DNA of 64,000 nucleotides from Amphibalanus amphitrite. Lineage: Eukaryota; Arthropoda; Thecostraca; Balanomorpha; Balanidae. The stretch is from NCBI RefSeq assembly GCF_019059575.1, contig NW_024882911.1, positions 62,001 through 126,000 of the forward strand, given 5' to 3'. Below, one piece after another: positions 1 through 14,274 of the stretch. Both the position numbers and the translations under genes were made by a program. The notes beneath the pieces are model-generated. The model made no database searches. It was not told the DNA's origin and was given only the letters and a program-made list of their open reading frames with translations. The number at the start of each line of letters is the position of its first letter. Position 1 is the first letter of the stretch.

Positions 1-959
1 TCGGCCTTGCACCGTAGTTGCCGAAGAATGGAGTCATGGACTGAGACTGATCGCCCAAAACGTGTTCTTAGGCTACCAAGACAATATTCGTTGCATACAA
101 TATCATTCAGAGGTCAAGGTCAAGGTCAGGTCAGGTCAGGTCAGGTCACAAAAAAACAAAATATAGAAAAGGGCATGTGCGACACATGTTTTATGGGTCA
201 TTTTACTCATAGAATTCAATAGGCACACTCAATAAGTGATATGGACCACCTCTGGATGAATTTCAGGTCGAGGTCAGGTCAAGGTCAGGTCAAGTGAGGT
301 CAGATTTTGAAGTTGGTTGTTAAGGCCTAAAAAGGTGTCTATCTGATGCAGTTTTTCACGGCGAATCGAATGGTGCTATTTTTGCTTCCGTACGAGGTCT
401 AGAACTTCCAAAAAAGTCGTTTTTCAAAAAATTTGTGTGTCGTGACGTCATAAAATTTTGAATAACTCCCACATTTTTGAACCGATTCTTCTAAAATTTG
501 GTATGTAGGTGCACATAGACCACTTCTCTGACATATATTCCGGTTTTTTCGATAGACTCAATATTTTGGATTTTATAATGATTTTCCCAAAACAGTCAGT
601 TTTTTGAAAAAATTTAGGCCAAAATCCAAAATTTTCAACAAACCGAGATAGCCATTTGATAGACAAAGTAAAATTACGTATAACCTTTTTTGTTACGTCT
701 TGATTCCTTTAAAAATGAAGATGTTAGCGGCGTTTGAACTTTTGCCGTTTTTTAGGCGAAAATGGCGAACATGACGTCACTAAAACGTCAATTTCTCAAA
801 AAATTTCCGACAGATTTCGCTCAAATTTTCAGGGAACGTGTCAAATTGATGTAAGAAAAGGTACTGAAAGTTTGGCGGCGCTGCGCGCCGCCGTTTTTGA
901 GATATCGCAAATATTCGCGAGGGGGGGGGGTAAAATTTACCCCCCCAGCCCCGCGCGGG
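1..959 (-). mobile_element. TTAA MITE, family A1, left end outside the window
   Basis: The right end reads GGGGG-TAAAATTTA-CCCCC, then CCAGCCCCGCGCGGG, and is followed by TTAA at 960-963. The body is the reverse complement of the copy at 16143-17285, and about 185 bp of its left end lie outside the window. It contains AGGTCA runs near 112-150 and 267-300, a CRE-like TGACGTCA at about 771, and the block ACTGAAAGTTTGGCGGC near the end. Open frames across it are short and shared with no other copy, so I call it non-coding. Confidence 0.75.
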
Positions 960-991
960 TTAAGATCGCCAGAGACTTTTCACTGTTAAAA

Positions 992-2157
992 CCCGCGCCC
1001 TGATGGGGGGGAGGGCATTTTGGCCCCCCTGTGGTTTTTTTTAAATAGCGAGAAAACGGCGGCGCGCAGCGCCGCCAAATTTTGGGTACCTTACCGGGCA
1101 TCAATTTGACACCTTCACACAAAATTTCAAGTCACAGGTCACCTCAGGTCAGGAGTTATTGAGGTCAAACTGAGGTCATGTTCGAGTAAAAATGAGCAAA
1201 AAACATGACATCTTGAAACGCTCACCAATTCTACAGTAAACAAGCAATTTTAAAGTTTTTTTTATGCGGCTGTGTAGAAAAAAGACGGCGCTACAAAACT
1301 GCTATCTCGGATTTTCGAAATTTTGGGATTGTAACCCCCAAAAATAAAAAAATGATTTTTTTTAGAAAAACTCAAAAAAATTCCAATTTTTTCGAATTTC
1401 AAAAAACGGAATATATGTGATAGTCCCTGCGCATTTCGATATACACACCAAATTTTAGATCGATACCTTTTTTTTGGCCAAGTTATAGCGAAAAAACTGT
1501 TAAAAATTGATGACGTCAATTTTTGAACTCAATTTTTTAGCAATTCTAGACCTCGTAGCGCAAAACGGAGACCACCATTGAACCCCCCGTGACGAGCTGC
1601 ATCGAATCGATGCCCATTTTATGCAAAAATATCAACTTTGAAATTTGACCTAATTTGACCTGACCTTGACCTGACCTTGGACTGACCTTGACCAAAACGG
1701 GACCTAGGCCGGCCCAAAAGTCTGCCTGACCCACATTATCGCATTTGTCATGTAAAATGGACCATAAAACATGTATCACACGACACTTTCATATTGTGAC
1801 CCCCCAGTGACCTGACCTCTGTGACCTGACCTGGTATCAGTGACCTCAAATAGCAAAATATGTGTTTGAAGAACATTTCCCCATCGATGATTTTCAATTA
1901 AATGCATTTTACTCGATTTTACAACGCATTTCTTGAAATGCCTGTAAACGGTGAAAATTCGACCTTTGACCTGACCTGTGACGTCATCGGTTTGACCGAG
2001 GTCAAGGAAATTGGGTCACAAGGTAGTTCCCCGTTGGGACTATCCAACACCGTTTACCGCTTGTCGCTATGTTACGTGGTTTGCGAGATCTTAGGGGGGG
2101 GCCAAAATGCCCCCCCCATCAGACCGCGTTGCTCGGCAGACCCCATCAGGGCGCGGG
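992..2157. mobile_element. TTAA MITE, family A1-like
   Basis: The left end CCCGCGCCCTGATGGGG follows TTAAAA (986-991). The right end CCCCATCAGGGCGCGGG is its inverted copy and is followed by CTAA, which looks like a mutated TTAA. Both ends carry a GGGGGG-cATTTTGg-CCCCCC hairpin (about 1003-1028 and 2093-2118). TGACCT runs occupy about 1645-1690 and 1805-1835. No transposase frame is visible. Confidence 0.7.
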
Positions 2158-3073
<916 letters not shown>

Positions 3074-3077
3074 ATAT

Positions 3078-4204
3078 CCCGCGCCCCGCCGCGCTGGGGG
3101 GGGGGGGCAGAATCTGCCCCCTCCCGTTTTTCGCCAATAACTTCTAAACGCGTTACGCCAGCAACGTCAAACTTTCAGTACCTTATCATACATCAATTTA
3201 AGACGTTTCTTGAAAATTTGAGCGAAATCCGTCGGACATTTTTTAAAGAAAATAATGTTTTAGTGATGTCATGTCCACCATTTTCGCCTCAAAAACGGCA
3301 AAATTTCAAACGCCGCTAACATCTTCATTTTTGAAGGAATCAAGACGTAACAAAAAGGTTATACGTGTTTCTACTTTGTCTATCAAACGGCTATCTCGGT
3401 TTTTTGAAAATTTTGAATTTTGACCCAAATTAAAAAACTGATTTTATGGGGAAATAATTATAAAAACCAAAACTTTGAGTTTATCGAAAAAACCGGAATA
3501 TATGTCAGAGAAGTGGTCTATGTGCACCTACATACCAATTTTTAGAAGAATCAATTCAAAAATGTGGGAGTTATTCAAAATTTTATGACGCCACGACACA
3601 AATTTTTGAAAAATGAATTTTTTGGAAGTTCTAGAACTCGTACGGAACCAAAAATAGGACCATTCGATTCGCCGTGAAAAACTACATCAGGACACCTTTT
3701 TAGGCCTTATCAACCACCTTCAAAATTAGACCTCACTTGACCTGACCTGGACCTGACTTCGACCTGAAATTCATCCAGATGTGGTCCAAATCACTTATTG
3801 AGTGTGCCTATTGAATTCTATGATTAAAATGACTCATAAAACATGTGTCGCACATGCTCTTTTTATATTTCGTTTTGGTGACCTGACCTGATCTTGACCT
3901 TGACCTATGCATTATCTTGTATGCAACGAATATTGTCTTGGTAGCCTAAGAACACGTTTTGGGCAATCAGTCTCAGTCCATTCTTCGGCAACTACGGTGC
4001 AAGGCCGATACTGTAGAAACTTGCATTTTGTACCCTTGACCTGACCTTGACCTGACCTCTGAACTACTTAAGCAAAACAATTTTTGCTCGTAAGATCTGC
4101 CTTGTTGAGAGCTTTCGATTGCCGTTTTCCCGTCTTTCTACGACCATCGGTTCGGAAGTTAGAAAGGGGGGGGGGGAAGAATCTGCCCCCCGGCAGGGCG
4201 CGGG
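3078..4204. mobile_element. A1-type MITE flanked by ATAT
   Basis: The left end CCCGCGCCCCGCCGCGC and right end GGCAGGGCGCGGG are inverted copies. The subterminal hairpin is GGGGG-CAGAATCTG-CCCC at both ends. The body matches A1 (block AACGCCGCTAACATCTTCAT and the AGGTCA runs). The flanks are ATAT on both sides (3074-3077 and 4205-4208) instead of TTAA, so either the element can use other 4-bp targets or both flanks share a variant site. Confidence 0.75.
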
Positions 4205-4321
4205 ATATCGGGGTTGGTTAAAAGTTTATAAAAGCATTGGTGGTGTTCTCTCAGTGTGTCGACGCTCAACTGGTTTGATGGATAGCATATTGGGTTCGAC
4301 TGAAGCCCTGTTGTCGATTAA

Positions 4322-5238
4322 CCCGGCAGTTGCTGGGGTATTTCGCCACCCACCGTTTGCTGGGGGGGGGGGGGGCGTTAAACGCCCCCAGCCGATAACT
4401 CGAGAACCAATAGGCGCAGCGAAACGCACGAGGCGGCAAACGAAAGAACGCGACGAGACGCTTCAGATGAGTACTTCAAAGCTGAATTTTGAGGTCACAG
4501 GTCGGGTCAAGGTCAGGTCAAACACCTGAAATCGGGCTTTCAGTAGCATGGACTTCAGGACTTCGCAATGGGCGCCTCTCGTCAGAAACTCCGTCAAAAC
4601 GGTGCACAATCCATCATATAAGGCCTACAAGAGTGTCAGCTCCATGTAGGGGTCAGTCAAGCATAGGTCAGGGTCAAGGTCAGGTCAACCGGGTAGACAC
4701 ATATCCCCGAAAATCAAAACTGATATTCGCAGCCTATGACACATGTTTTATGAGTAATTTGGGCCGTAGAACACGATGGTGACATTCATTTTATCATATG
4801 TGTACGTGTTTGGCTCAAAAAGTTCAATTTAAGAAATTCATGTATCATGGTCGTGAAGTAGTCACGAGAAATTGTCAAGATTCAGTTCAAGATTTTGGAA
4901 AATGCGGAACGACAATCAATAATCGAAGATAGCCATTTGATTGATCATGGTATTGGCATTCTAATGGCGTTTACGGCATGTCTGTATGTCTATTCTGTGA
5001 TTTTATATGATTTTTTGAACATATGCCGTTTTTGGTCGAAAACTCAGCAATCATGACGTCACTAAAACCTCGATATCTCAAAAATTTTCCGACCGATTTT
5101 TTTGAAACTTTGTCAAAATAAACTTCAATCAATTCCCTACAGGTACCAAAAATTTGGCGCGCCTGCGGCGCGCAGTTTTTATGCTATGGCCCGGCGAAAA
5201 AAGTGGGGGCGTTTAACGCCCCCCCAGCAACTCGCGGG
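4322..5238. mobile_element. TTAA MITE, family K
   Basis: TTAA flanks lie at 4318-4321 and 5239-5242. The left end is CCCGGCAGTTGCTGGGG and the right end is the inverse of CCCGCGAGTTGCTGGGG. The subterminal hairpin core is CGTTAAACG between G and C tracts (about 4362-4390 and 5205-5226). Fragments of a second copy lie at 38745-38900 and 39105-39455. Confidence 0.8.
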
Positions 5239-5557
5239 TTAAGTGTACCCACTTTGGTCACTGCCTATATAAAATGTTTGAAACCGCGTCCGTTTGACTT
5301 CCGTTCTGGAGATCTTAGGCTTCGTGCCTTTCTCAAACTTCTCATTTATTCGGGAAGGTGTAATCTGATTTTCTAATTCTTTTAGGTAAGTGACCATGCC
5401 TGCAATTTGGATATTGTTATAGGCTTTTGTGGCTCACACTCACCTTTTTACCGCAGTGCATCGGGTACATTTTTACCGCAATTTTAACAAGTGGTGATAT
5501 GCTCGGTAAAGCAAGTTAGGTCTAGCCATACCGAACTGCGATATTATATTCTTTTAA

Positions 5558-6759
5558 CCCGCACCCTGGTGGGGTCTGTTTATAACGCGACCTGGTGGGG
5601 GGGGGGGCTATTTTTTGCCCCCCCTCGTATCTCCGAAACTACTGGACGGATCCGCAAAATTCAAACGGCGTTCGAAAGGCCTGTCACATTTGTCGAAGGA
5701 AACCAAATTTCATTGACCTCGGGGTCACCGATGATGTCACAGGTCAGGTCAAAGATGAAATGTTTCACCGTTCACGGGTCTTCTAGGGAATGCGCTATAA
5801 CACCGAGGAAAACGCATTTTGTCGAGAATCAGCGGTAGGGCGTCAGTTGCCTAGTAGATATGTTGCTATTAGAGGTCACTAGCAATACCAGGTCAGGTCA
5901 CAGGTCAGGTCACCAAGGGTCACAGGTCAGGTCACATGAGCCCAACTTTACTAAGGTTGTGTGATACATGTTTTATGGCCAATTTTTCATTTCCAACTCA
6001 ATGGTGTTGGTTATAAGACTATCAGGTACGGCTTAGGTCACTTTCTGGTGAAGTTTAGGTCAAGGTCAGGTCAAGGTCAGGCCAAAAAAGGTCAAATTTT
6101 AAAGTTGATATTTTTGCATAAATTGGGTATTGATTCGATGCAGCTCGTCACGGGGAGTCTAATGGTGGTCTTTGTTTTGCGCTATGGGGTCTAGAATTGC
6201 TAAAAATTGAGTTTGAAAATTTGACGTCATCAATTTTGAACAGTTTTTTCGCTATAACTTCGCCAAAAAAGGAGGTATCAATCTCAAATTTGGTATGTGG
6301 ATGGAAGGCGGTAAGGACTATCACATATATTCCGGTTTTTGCGAAATTCAAAAAACTTTTTGGATTTTTTGATTAGTATATCCAAAAAATCTATTTTTTG
6401 ATTTTTGGGGGTCAAAATCCAAAAATTTCAAAAATCCGAGATGGCAGTTTTGTAGCCCTGTCCAATCTACAGCTTTTATGTCCTTATCATTTTTCTGTAT
6501 TTGCAAAGCTATAGGCCTGACAGCTCTTCCCGCGAAACCCTTTTTTGGGTCGAAAACGGCAGAACATGACGTCACTCTGACGTCATTTCCGGCCAACCTA
6601 TCATAGCCTTTGGAAAATTTTTTGGTCACAATGTGTAAAATTGATGTCCGGGAGGGTACTGAAAGTTTGGTGACGATCGGCGCAGCGGTTCTGGAGATAT
6701 ATTGAAAAGTCTGGAGGGGGGGCAAAAAATAGCCCCCCCCCCCCCCACCAGGGCGCGGG
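5558..6759. mobile_element. TTAA MITE, family A3
   Basis: The left end CCCGCACCCTGGTGGGG follows TTAA at 5554-5557. The right end CCCACCAGGGCGCGGG is followed by ATGA, so the right target copy is mutated or lost. The hairpin is GGGGGGCTATTTTTTGCCCCCC at both ends. AGGTCA runs lie at 5887-5935 and 6055-6095, and TGACGTCA-like sites at about 6222 and 6567. Confidence 0.75.
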
Positions 6760-7124
6760 ATGAAACAGGCTTTATATGTGGTTTGTCCTCGCACCCCGTG
6801 CTCCGTTTGGACCTATATATAGATAATGGCTATATTATAGACATCTTTCGCAAACTGTCGTAATGTTGTGATGTAGTGCATGCAGTGCGGAGTTTCTGTG
6901 TGTTTTTACTTTTTTATGAAATCGTGTCTTATATAACTTGTCATGTCAATGCATTGGTAACAATCCAGAGAGTCACATCTGTCTCAAAATGTTCGTTCGC
7001 ATTTTCTGCTTTGTGTCTCAGCATAAGATTTCCATCATGACTTGTTACACGCTTACTGATCATCAGTGCGTGATGTCACTGCTTTCCTATGAGCCTGCCA
7101 CTTCTTGTGGAGGCGGTCTAATCG
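6760..7124. other. Short spacer, nothing recognised
   Basis: This is non-repetitive sequence between two MITEs. There is no convincing coding frame, splice pair or RNA gene. Confidence 0.5.
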
Positions 7125-7128
7125 TTAA

Positions 7129-8027
7129 CCCTCGCCGGCACAGGGGGGGGTTGATGCAAACCCCCCCTCCTAAGGTTTTTCGCGAATAACTCGCGTAAAA
7201 AGCGGCCGATCGCGACGAAACTTTCAGGGCCCTCGCATTAATCAATTTTACACCTACCCTGAAAATTTCATGACCCTGACCCCAATTACCTTTGACCTGT
7301 GACCTCTTTTCTGTGACCATGTTTGGCCGACATCGCGGTTCGGCGCATGTCGGCTCGCATTAGCCGCGCGTTTGCAAGCTTTTCGTGGTTTCAAACGTTC
7401 AAACATGTGATTTGATGTTGCTCCCATGCATTAGGGTGGGTGTCAAGGTCACCTGAAGGTCAGGTCAGGTCATTGACCTTTGGTGACCTCGGGTGACCTC
7501 GGTTCACTTTTTCGAGTTTTACATGTTTCTAGGCTAGTTTTTGGAGCTGAATTCGAATTTAGCAACCATTTGAACATTTACGAAGTGGTTTTGGTGCCTT
7601 CGTAACATGTTACGAAGCTGTCCGAGGCGGTTGACACGTATTACGAATACCCGTCACAGCCCCTACCGGTTGACCTGACATGACCTGACCCGACCTGGTC
7701 TAAATGCTTAAAGACATCATCTATGATCAAAACTAACACGATATTCGTGATCAGCACCCCGGAAAACCACATAGCAGCCACACTTTACGACTTTCTAACA
7801 GGTCCCGATTTTCCCGGTTTTCGGGTCATTGACCTGACCTGGAAGGTCACCCGATGACCTAGGACCTTAAAATTGGGTATCATCGGCTTCCTCTCGTGAT
7901 GGGCAACACGCTCGTTTTTTCCGCGAAGCTCTAGCTCGATCAGGGGCCAAACGCGAGGGGGGGTCGTACCAGCCCCCCCCCCCCCTTGTGCCGTCGAAGG
8001 GCTCAAAATGGCCTGTGCCGGCAAGGG
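7129..8027. mobile_element. TTAA MITE, family B
   Basis: TTAA flanks lie at 7125-7128 and 8028-8031. The terminal inverted repeats are CCCTCGCCGGCACAGG and the inverse CCTGTGCCGGCAAGGG. Hairpins are GGGGGG-TTGATGCAA-CCCCCC on the left and GGGGGTCGTACCAGCCCCC on the right. The 899-bp body contains AGGTCA clusters (7446-7500, 7670-7700, 7825-7860). Confidence 0.85.
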
Positions 8028-8031
8028 TTAA

Positions 8032-9645
<1,614 letters not shown>

Positions 9646-10986
9646 GGGTAGGGTGGGGTAATTTGAACATGTGGGGCAATTTGAACATAGTGTGAAAAAC
9701 ACAAAATTACGGAAAATCCATAAGTGGCATGACAATAAGACCAATGAGGGAAATTATCGTAACTCAAAGGGCGATCATATGAACGGGGTTTAAAGTTTCA
9801 TGGAATGAAGATGTTGACGCACACTGTAGCAAATCAATTTCACAAGTAAAAACGCCTAAAAACACGTCATTGCAACTTCATTGCAGCGCAAAATCTTGCA
9901 TTGCTAGCGCCTAATATGCAACGGCTTTTGTTGTACAATGACCTAATCAGTGCCATCAATCCAAGAAATTTGCTTTTGAAACCTGTTTTTAGATATGGCA
10001 AAATAACTTTTAGTGTGGGGTAATTTGAACATAGTGTGAGAATTTCAATGAAGACAGGGATAGCTCCGAAAAAAAACAACGCTCCCAGGCTTTTTTCCAA
10101 AATTTTCGACCCAAAGCAGTAGCAGATAAGTGATGCTAGCTTTATAAAATTTACGTCTAATATCCGTCTAATGTCCGGCATTTTCGTTGATTTCCGTGTT
10201 CAAAAATGTTAAAGTCAGCCATTTGTTCAAATATGTCCGAAAATTACACATTAATCAACACTCAAAACTGTCATTTAAATTGCTTATAATGTAATTTTAT
10301 CAGCCGAAAAGTGTTCATTATATTGAGAGCTTAACAGGCTTTCCATTCGCCAATCAATGCTATACACGGTTACTTCATAAAAAGCGCTGAAGTGTAGCAA
10401 GCCATCGTCCAATGTTGTCCAGTCTGCTACCTTTGTCCAACCAATTCCGAATTGGACATTGGACGAAATCAGAACTCCAAATGTCCAGGTTTCGATTGGC
10501 ACCACTATAACAGATGCAGTAAGGTTGGGAGAGTTTTTTTTCGAACAAAAATGATAGACGTTTTGTTAATTAAAGAGAGGCGAATACTGTCAACTGACCG
10601 ATATGCAGCGTGCAGATATTGATACTCTGCAACTGTTATTTTTGTTGTTGTGTTGATGTGTCAAGTGAAGGTATGTTAAGAATTGTTCTGCCGACATGTT
10701 TATGGGTCAAACAACATCGGTGCTGGCGAAACTATCGTTTTTATGACAGGTCAAGGCAGTATGTTCAAATTACCCCACGGTGGGGCAATTTGAACACACC
10801 GTGACCTGGTGGAGAAGTGAGGCTATGCTATTCAAGGTATGCTCGGCTCGTCCAAAAATGAGGCTTGCATGGTGAAAGCAAGTGACACTTGCGCTACTGA
10901 GGCAGTTTTTCTTCATCCAGGGTTGAGCTGGAATTTGGTACAACGGAGAAGACGTAAAAATATGTTCAAATTACCCCACACTACCC
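9646..10986. mobile_element. TA-flanked non-autonomous element
   Basis: The inverted ends are GGGTAGGGTGGGGTAATTTG and the inverse of GGGTAGTGTGGGGTAATTTG, flanked by TA (9644-9645 and 10987-10988), as in the Tc1/mariner superfamily. Internal copies of the motif GGGG(T/C)AATTTGAACA occur near 9672, 10018 and 10765. No intact transposase is visible; two short minus-strand frames (9867-10181, 10284-10505) show no family motif. Confidence 0.75.
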
Positions 10987-11195
10987 TATATACCTATATC
11001 GGACCATACTCAACAAAGATGAAGAAAGTCAGTCCTGCACTGTGTGCTGATTTGAAGCATATGTTTGGATGTGACAACACTATTTGTTGCTTCAATTTCA
11101 ATTTTAGAATATTATCTAACCAATGCTTATTGAGCTCATGACCATGATCCGCAAAAATAAATGATCAATAATCATCCCTACTTGAGCTGCGTTAA

Positions 11196-12076
11196 CCCTC
11201 GCCCGTATTGGTGTTTTTCCAGCCACGAACGTATAAGGAGGGGGAGGGGGGTCCGTTGGACCCCCCCCCCCCCGGCCCCCTTGCCGTTTCGCCCCTGATC
11301 GAGCTAGAGCTTCGCGGAAAAAAACGAGCGTGTTGCCCGTGACGAGAGGAAGCAAATGATACCCAATTTTAAGGTCTTAGGTCATCCAGGTCAATGACCC
11401 ATAAGTCGGGAAAATCGGGACCTGTTAGAAAGTCGTAAAGCGTGGCTGCTATTGGTTTTTTTCGGGGTGCTGATCACGAATATCATGTAAGTTTTGATCA
11501 CAGATGACGTCTTCATGCATTTAGGCCAGGTCGGGTCAGGTCAGGTCAGGTCAACCAGTAAGGGTATTCGTAGTAGGTTGCAACCGCCTCTGACAGCTTC
11601 GTAACATGTTACGAAGGCACTAAAACTACTTCGTAAATGTTTATATGGTTGCTAAATTCGAATTCAGCTCCAAAAACTGGCCTAGAAACATGTAAAACTC
11701 GAAAAAGTGAACCGAGGTCATCAAAGGTCAATGACCTGACTTGACCTTCCGGTGACCTTGACACCCACCCTCATGCATGGGAGGCAGCAACATCATACCC
11801 CATGTTTGAACGCTTAAAACCACGAAAAGACTGCAAACGCGCTGCTAATGCGAGCCGACATACGCCGAATCGCGATTCCGGCCAAACATGGTCTCGAAAA
11901 GTAGGTCACAAGTCAAAGGTCATTAGGGTCAGGGTCATGAAAATTTCAGGGTAGGTGTAAAATTGATTAACGCGAGGGTACTGAAAGTTTCGTTGCGATC
12001 GGCCGCTTTTTACGCGAGTTATTCGCGAAAAACCGAGGGGGGTCCGTTCGACCCCCCCGCCCTATACGGGCGAGGG
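11196..12076. mobile_element. TTAA MITE, family B
   Basis: TTAA flanks lie at 11192-11195 and 12077-12080. The left end is CCCTCGCCCGTATTGG and the right end is the inverse of CCCTCGCCCGTATAGG. Both ends carry the hairpin core TCCGTTGGA or TCCGTTCGA between G and C tracts. The body is B-like in inverted orientation relative to 7129-8027. Confidence 0.85.
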
Positions 12077-12140
12077 TTAAATTTTGACGGCCTCAGCAGC
12101 CTTTTAACAGAGGAAGATGCAACAGCAAGGGCACTAGGCA

Positions 12141-12617
12141 CAGGCGCGGATACAAGGGGGGGGGGCCATGGGGGCCATGGCCCCCCCCCCCCTTGGCCGA
12201 TTTTTTAAAAAATAAAATAAAAAGTTAAAAAGTTAAAAAGCTGAAAAGGGGGCCTCCTGAAAATAAAGTGGCCGAAATCCGATGAGTTTTTTTTAACCTA
12301 CCCACTTAGTTATTTCTTAGAAGACTAGCTGAGAAGACTTCTTTGTTAGAAGATTGGTAAAGCTTTTCATAACTTGGAGGTCCCTTATACTCACAGAGAT
12401 GACCACTTTTACAGGGCCTCCTAACCTGCACAGAGGGCCTCCAAGCCTGCACAGATGTTGAGATGTTGCCTGAACAGCTAGATAAGCTCAATAGACGCAG
12501 TTTTTTTGGGGGGGGGCCAACAAGTGGGAAGATGGGGCCTCCAACAGGTGGGATTATGGGGGGGGCCTCCTGGTTTCTAATGGCCCCTCCCTTGGAGATT
12601 TTCTGGATCCGCCCCTG
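12141..12617. mobile_element. hAT-type MITE
   Basis: A perfect 8-bp duplication ACTAGGCA flanks it (12133-12140 and 12618-12625). The ends are CAGGCGCGGATACAAGG and the inverse of CAGGGGCGGATCCAGAA, typical of hAT MITEs. Purine/pyrimidine tracts with GGGGCCTCC motifs fill the 477-bp body. No coding capacity is seen. Confidence 0.88.
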
Positions 12618-12625
12618 ACTAGGCA

Positions 12626-13182
12626 TATAGCGAGAGCGGTTCTTACTTGGAGGACCCAAAGGCAGCTCTGAGTTTCGAACGAGAGTTGCAGTTGGCTACA
12701 GCTGCGAACTCAATTATTCGTAATCGTGACCAACCAGGTTGTCTGTGACGACAAGACATACCCGCTCCGACGTGAGACGTCGCTCCGACGAGAGTCGTGG
12801 TGTGCGCAGCCACCTGCAGTTACTGGCTCACAGAGCGCCCGATGCTGCCGCCGGGAGTGGTCGTCCCGAACTGTCCCGTGCGTCTCGTCAGGTAGGCATA
12901 TATCACGGACTCACGAAGTGTCTCGTCAGGGGTCTGCGCTGGACACTGGACCCTGGACTGGAGCGCACTGCGCTGCCTCTCCGGACGAGAAGTGAGCTGA
13001 GTTTGGTATACTGTAGTGTCTGCGTTAAGGGAACCGGTCGTTTCTCGCTGATTTTGCTGCGGCGAGGAACAGTTTGACGGCCATTTGTGCTTTAAGTAGC
13101 TCAAGTGTTGCCCCAATAGAACGATCGATTTCTTGTGCACTTGTCTCATCATAACAAGTTACCAGCTTTTTACTTCAGGACG
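12626..13182 (+). promoter_or_regulatory. Probable 5' region of the receptor gene
   Basis: This GC-rich sequence lies between the hAT MITE and the receptor ATG. Two clues support a spliced leader exon: a consensus donor CAG|GTAGGC (about 12889-12897) and an acceptor TTTTTACTTCAG ending at 13178, four bases before the ATG. The transcription start cannot be placed from sequence. Confidence 0.35.
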
Positions 13183-14274
13183 ATGTATTTTTACAACTAC
13201 ACAAACATCAATACCTCTAGCATCGGGCATACTGAGTTTATCTCTATTGGACGCGCTATAAATGCGACAAACTCTTCCTTAGGTTCAGAAAGTTCAGAAG
13301 AACATTTCGTTGACCTTCAAGAACAGCCCCTGACGCCCTCAGCCTCTGAGACTCCAACACACCCACCTGCTGCCGACGCCGTCTCTCTGGACCTGACGGT
13401 GCCACAGCAGTGTCTGGCCTCGCTGCTGGTCCTCATCTGCATCAGCAGTATCCTCGCCGGCATCGTGTTCCGCACGACCCTGAAGCGCTACCTGGCCCGC
13501 TTCCACGCCGTGTGTACCGTGTTCAACAGCCTGCTGTTGGTGCGCGTCCTGTTCCTGCTCGGGAACGTGCTGATGGAGCTGGTGCTGTTCGCCGTCATCC
13601 TGTGGCCGAGCCGGGAGTCCCAGTGGGACACCTGCTTCGCGCTGAGCCTGCTGTCGGCGGCCTCAGCGTTCACCATCACCTACCTGACCATGTGGCTGAG
13701 TCTGGTGCGCCTACTGCTGCTAGCAGTGGCCCGCTGGGCGTCTCACCACGCCTGGAGACTCAACAACAACTGCATCTACATCCTCATGCTGATGCTGTAC
13801 GCTCCATCGGCCGCGTATTTCATACTGAAGTACAAGCCAGCTGTACTCTTCTTTGTATGTGCCGGTCTTCCCATCAAGAACCATCCGAGTCCCAGCAACA
13901 CGATTGTGGGAGTGCTGTTTCTAATCTCCACAGCAGCCAACACATTATTGCTCTACGCCGACGCCACGCTGCCTCCGGCGCCGCCGCGCCACCGTAACGT
14001 GCTCTCCGGTCGCCGGTTCGCGCTGCTGACGCTGTGCGAGCAGCTGCTGGTGCTGCTGTGGGTGCCCACCTCGGCGCTGACGGCCGGAGTGACGCGCGCG
14101 CTGCTGATACGGCTGCTGATGATCGGTCAGGCCGGTCTGATGGACACGGTAGGGCTGGCGCTGATCTCTCCGCAGCTCAGGATGGTACTGCTCGGACGGC
14201 AGAGGAGACCGGCCACGCCGCGGCGGTCCCAGAAAGTCGCTCCTCTGCCCATCATACGACTTGAACTCATATAA
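13183..14274 (+). CDS. Orphan rhodopsin-like GPCR candidate, single coding exon
   Basis: A 363-aa open frame has high third-position GC, unlike its AT-rich surroundings. Residues 1-73 form a Ser/Thr-rich N-terminus with four N-glycosylation sequons (N5, N10, N27, N30). Hydrophobic segments follow at about 77-96, 112-140, 152-182, 196-215, 240-260, 278-298 and 305-328, giving seven helices and a basic C-tail. Cys151 at the top of helix 3 and Cys226 in the second extracellular loop could form the usual class A disulfide. A canonical DRY motif after helix 3 (LVRLLLLAVARW here) and NPxxY in helix 7 (DTVGLAL here) are absent, so this is a divergent or lineage-specific receptor with unknown ligand. 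The first ATG follows a polypyrimidine tract and CAG at 13176-13178, which suggests an upstream non-coding exon; CAG|GTAGGC near 12889-12897 could be its donor. The family call rests on topology; any other multi-pass membrane protein remains possible. Confidence 0.7.
   Translation: MYFYNYTNINTSSIGHTEFISIGRAINATNSSLGSESSEEHFVDLQEQPLTPSASETPTHPPAADAVSLDLTVPQQCLASLLVLICISSILAGIVFRTTLKRYLARFHAVCTVFNSLLLVRVLFLLGNVLMELVLFAVILWPSRESQWDTCFALSLLSAASAFTITYLTMWLSLVRLLLLAVARWASHHAWRLNNNCIYILMLMLYAPSAAYFILKYKPAVLFFVCAGLPIKNHPSPSNTIVGVLFLISTAANTLLLYADATLPPAPPRHRNVLSGRRFALLTLCEQLLVLLWVPTSALTAGVTRALLIRLLMIGQAGLMDTVGLALISPQLRMVLLGRQRRPATPRRSQKVAPLPIIRLELI

Noticed and set aside
13410-13997. 195-aa + frame inside the receptor gene
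   Set aside because: It is a shifted shadow of the GC-rich receptor frame; it has no hydrophobic pattern and the receptor frame explains the sequence better.
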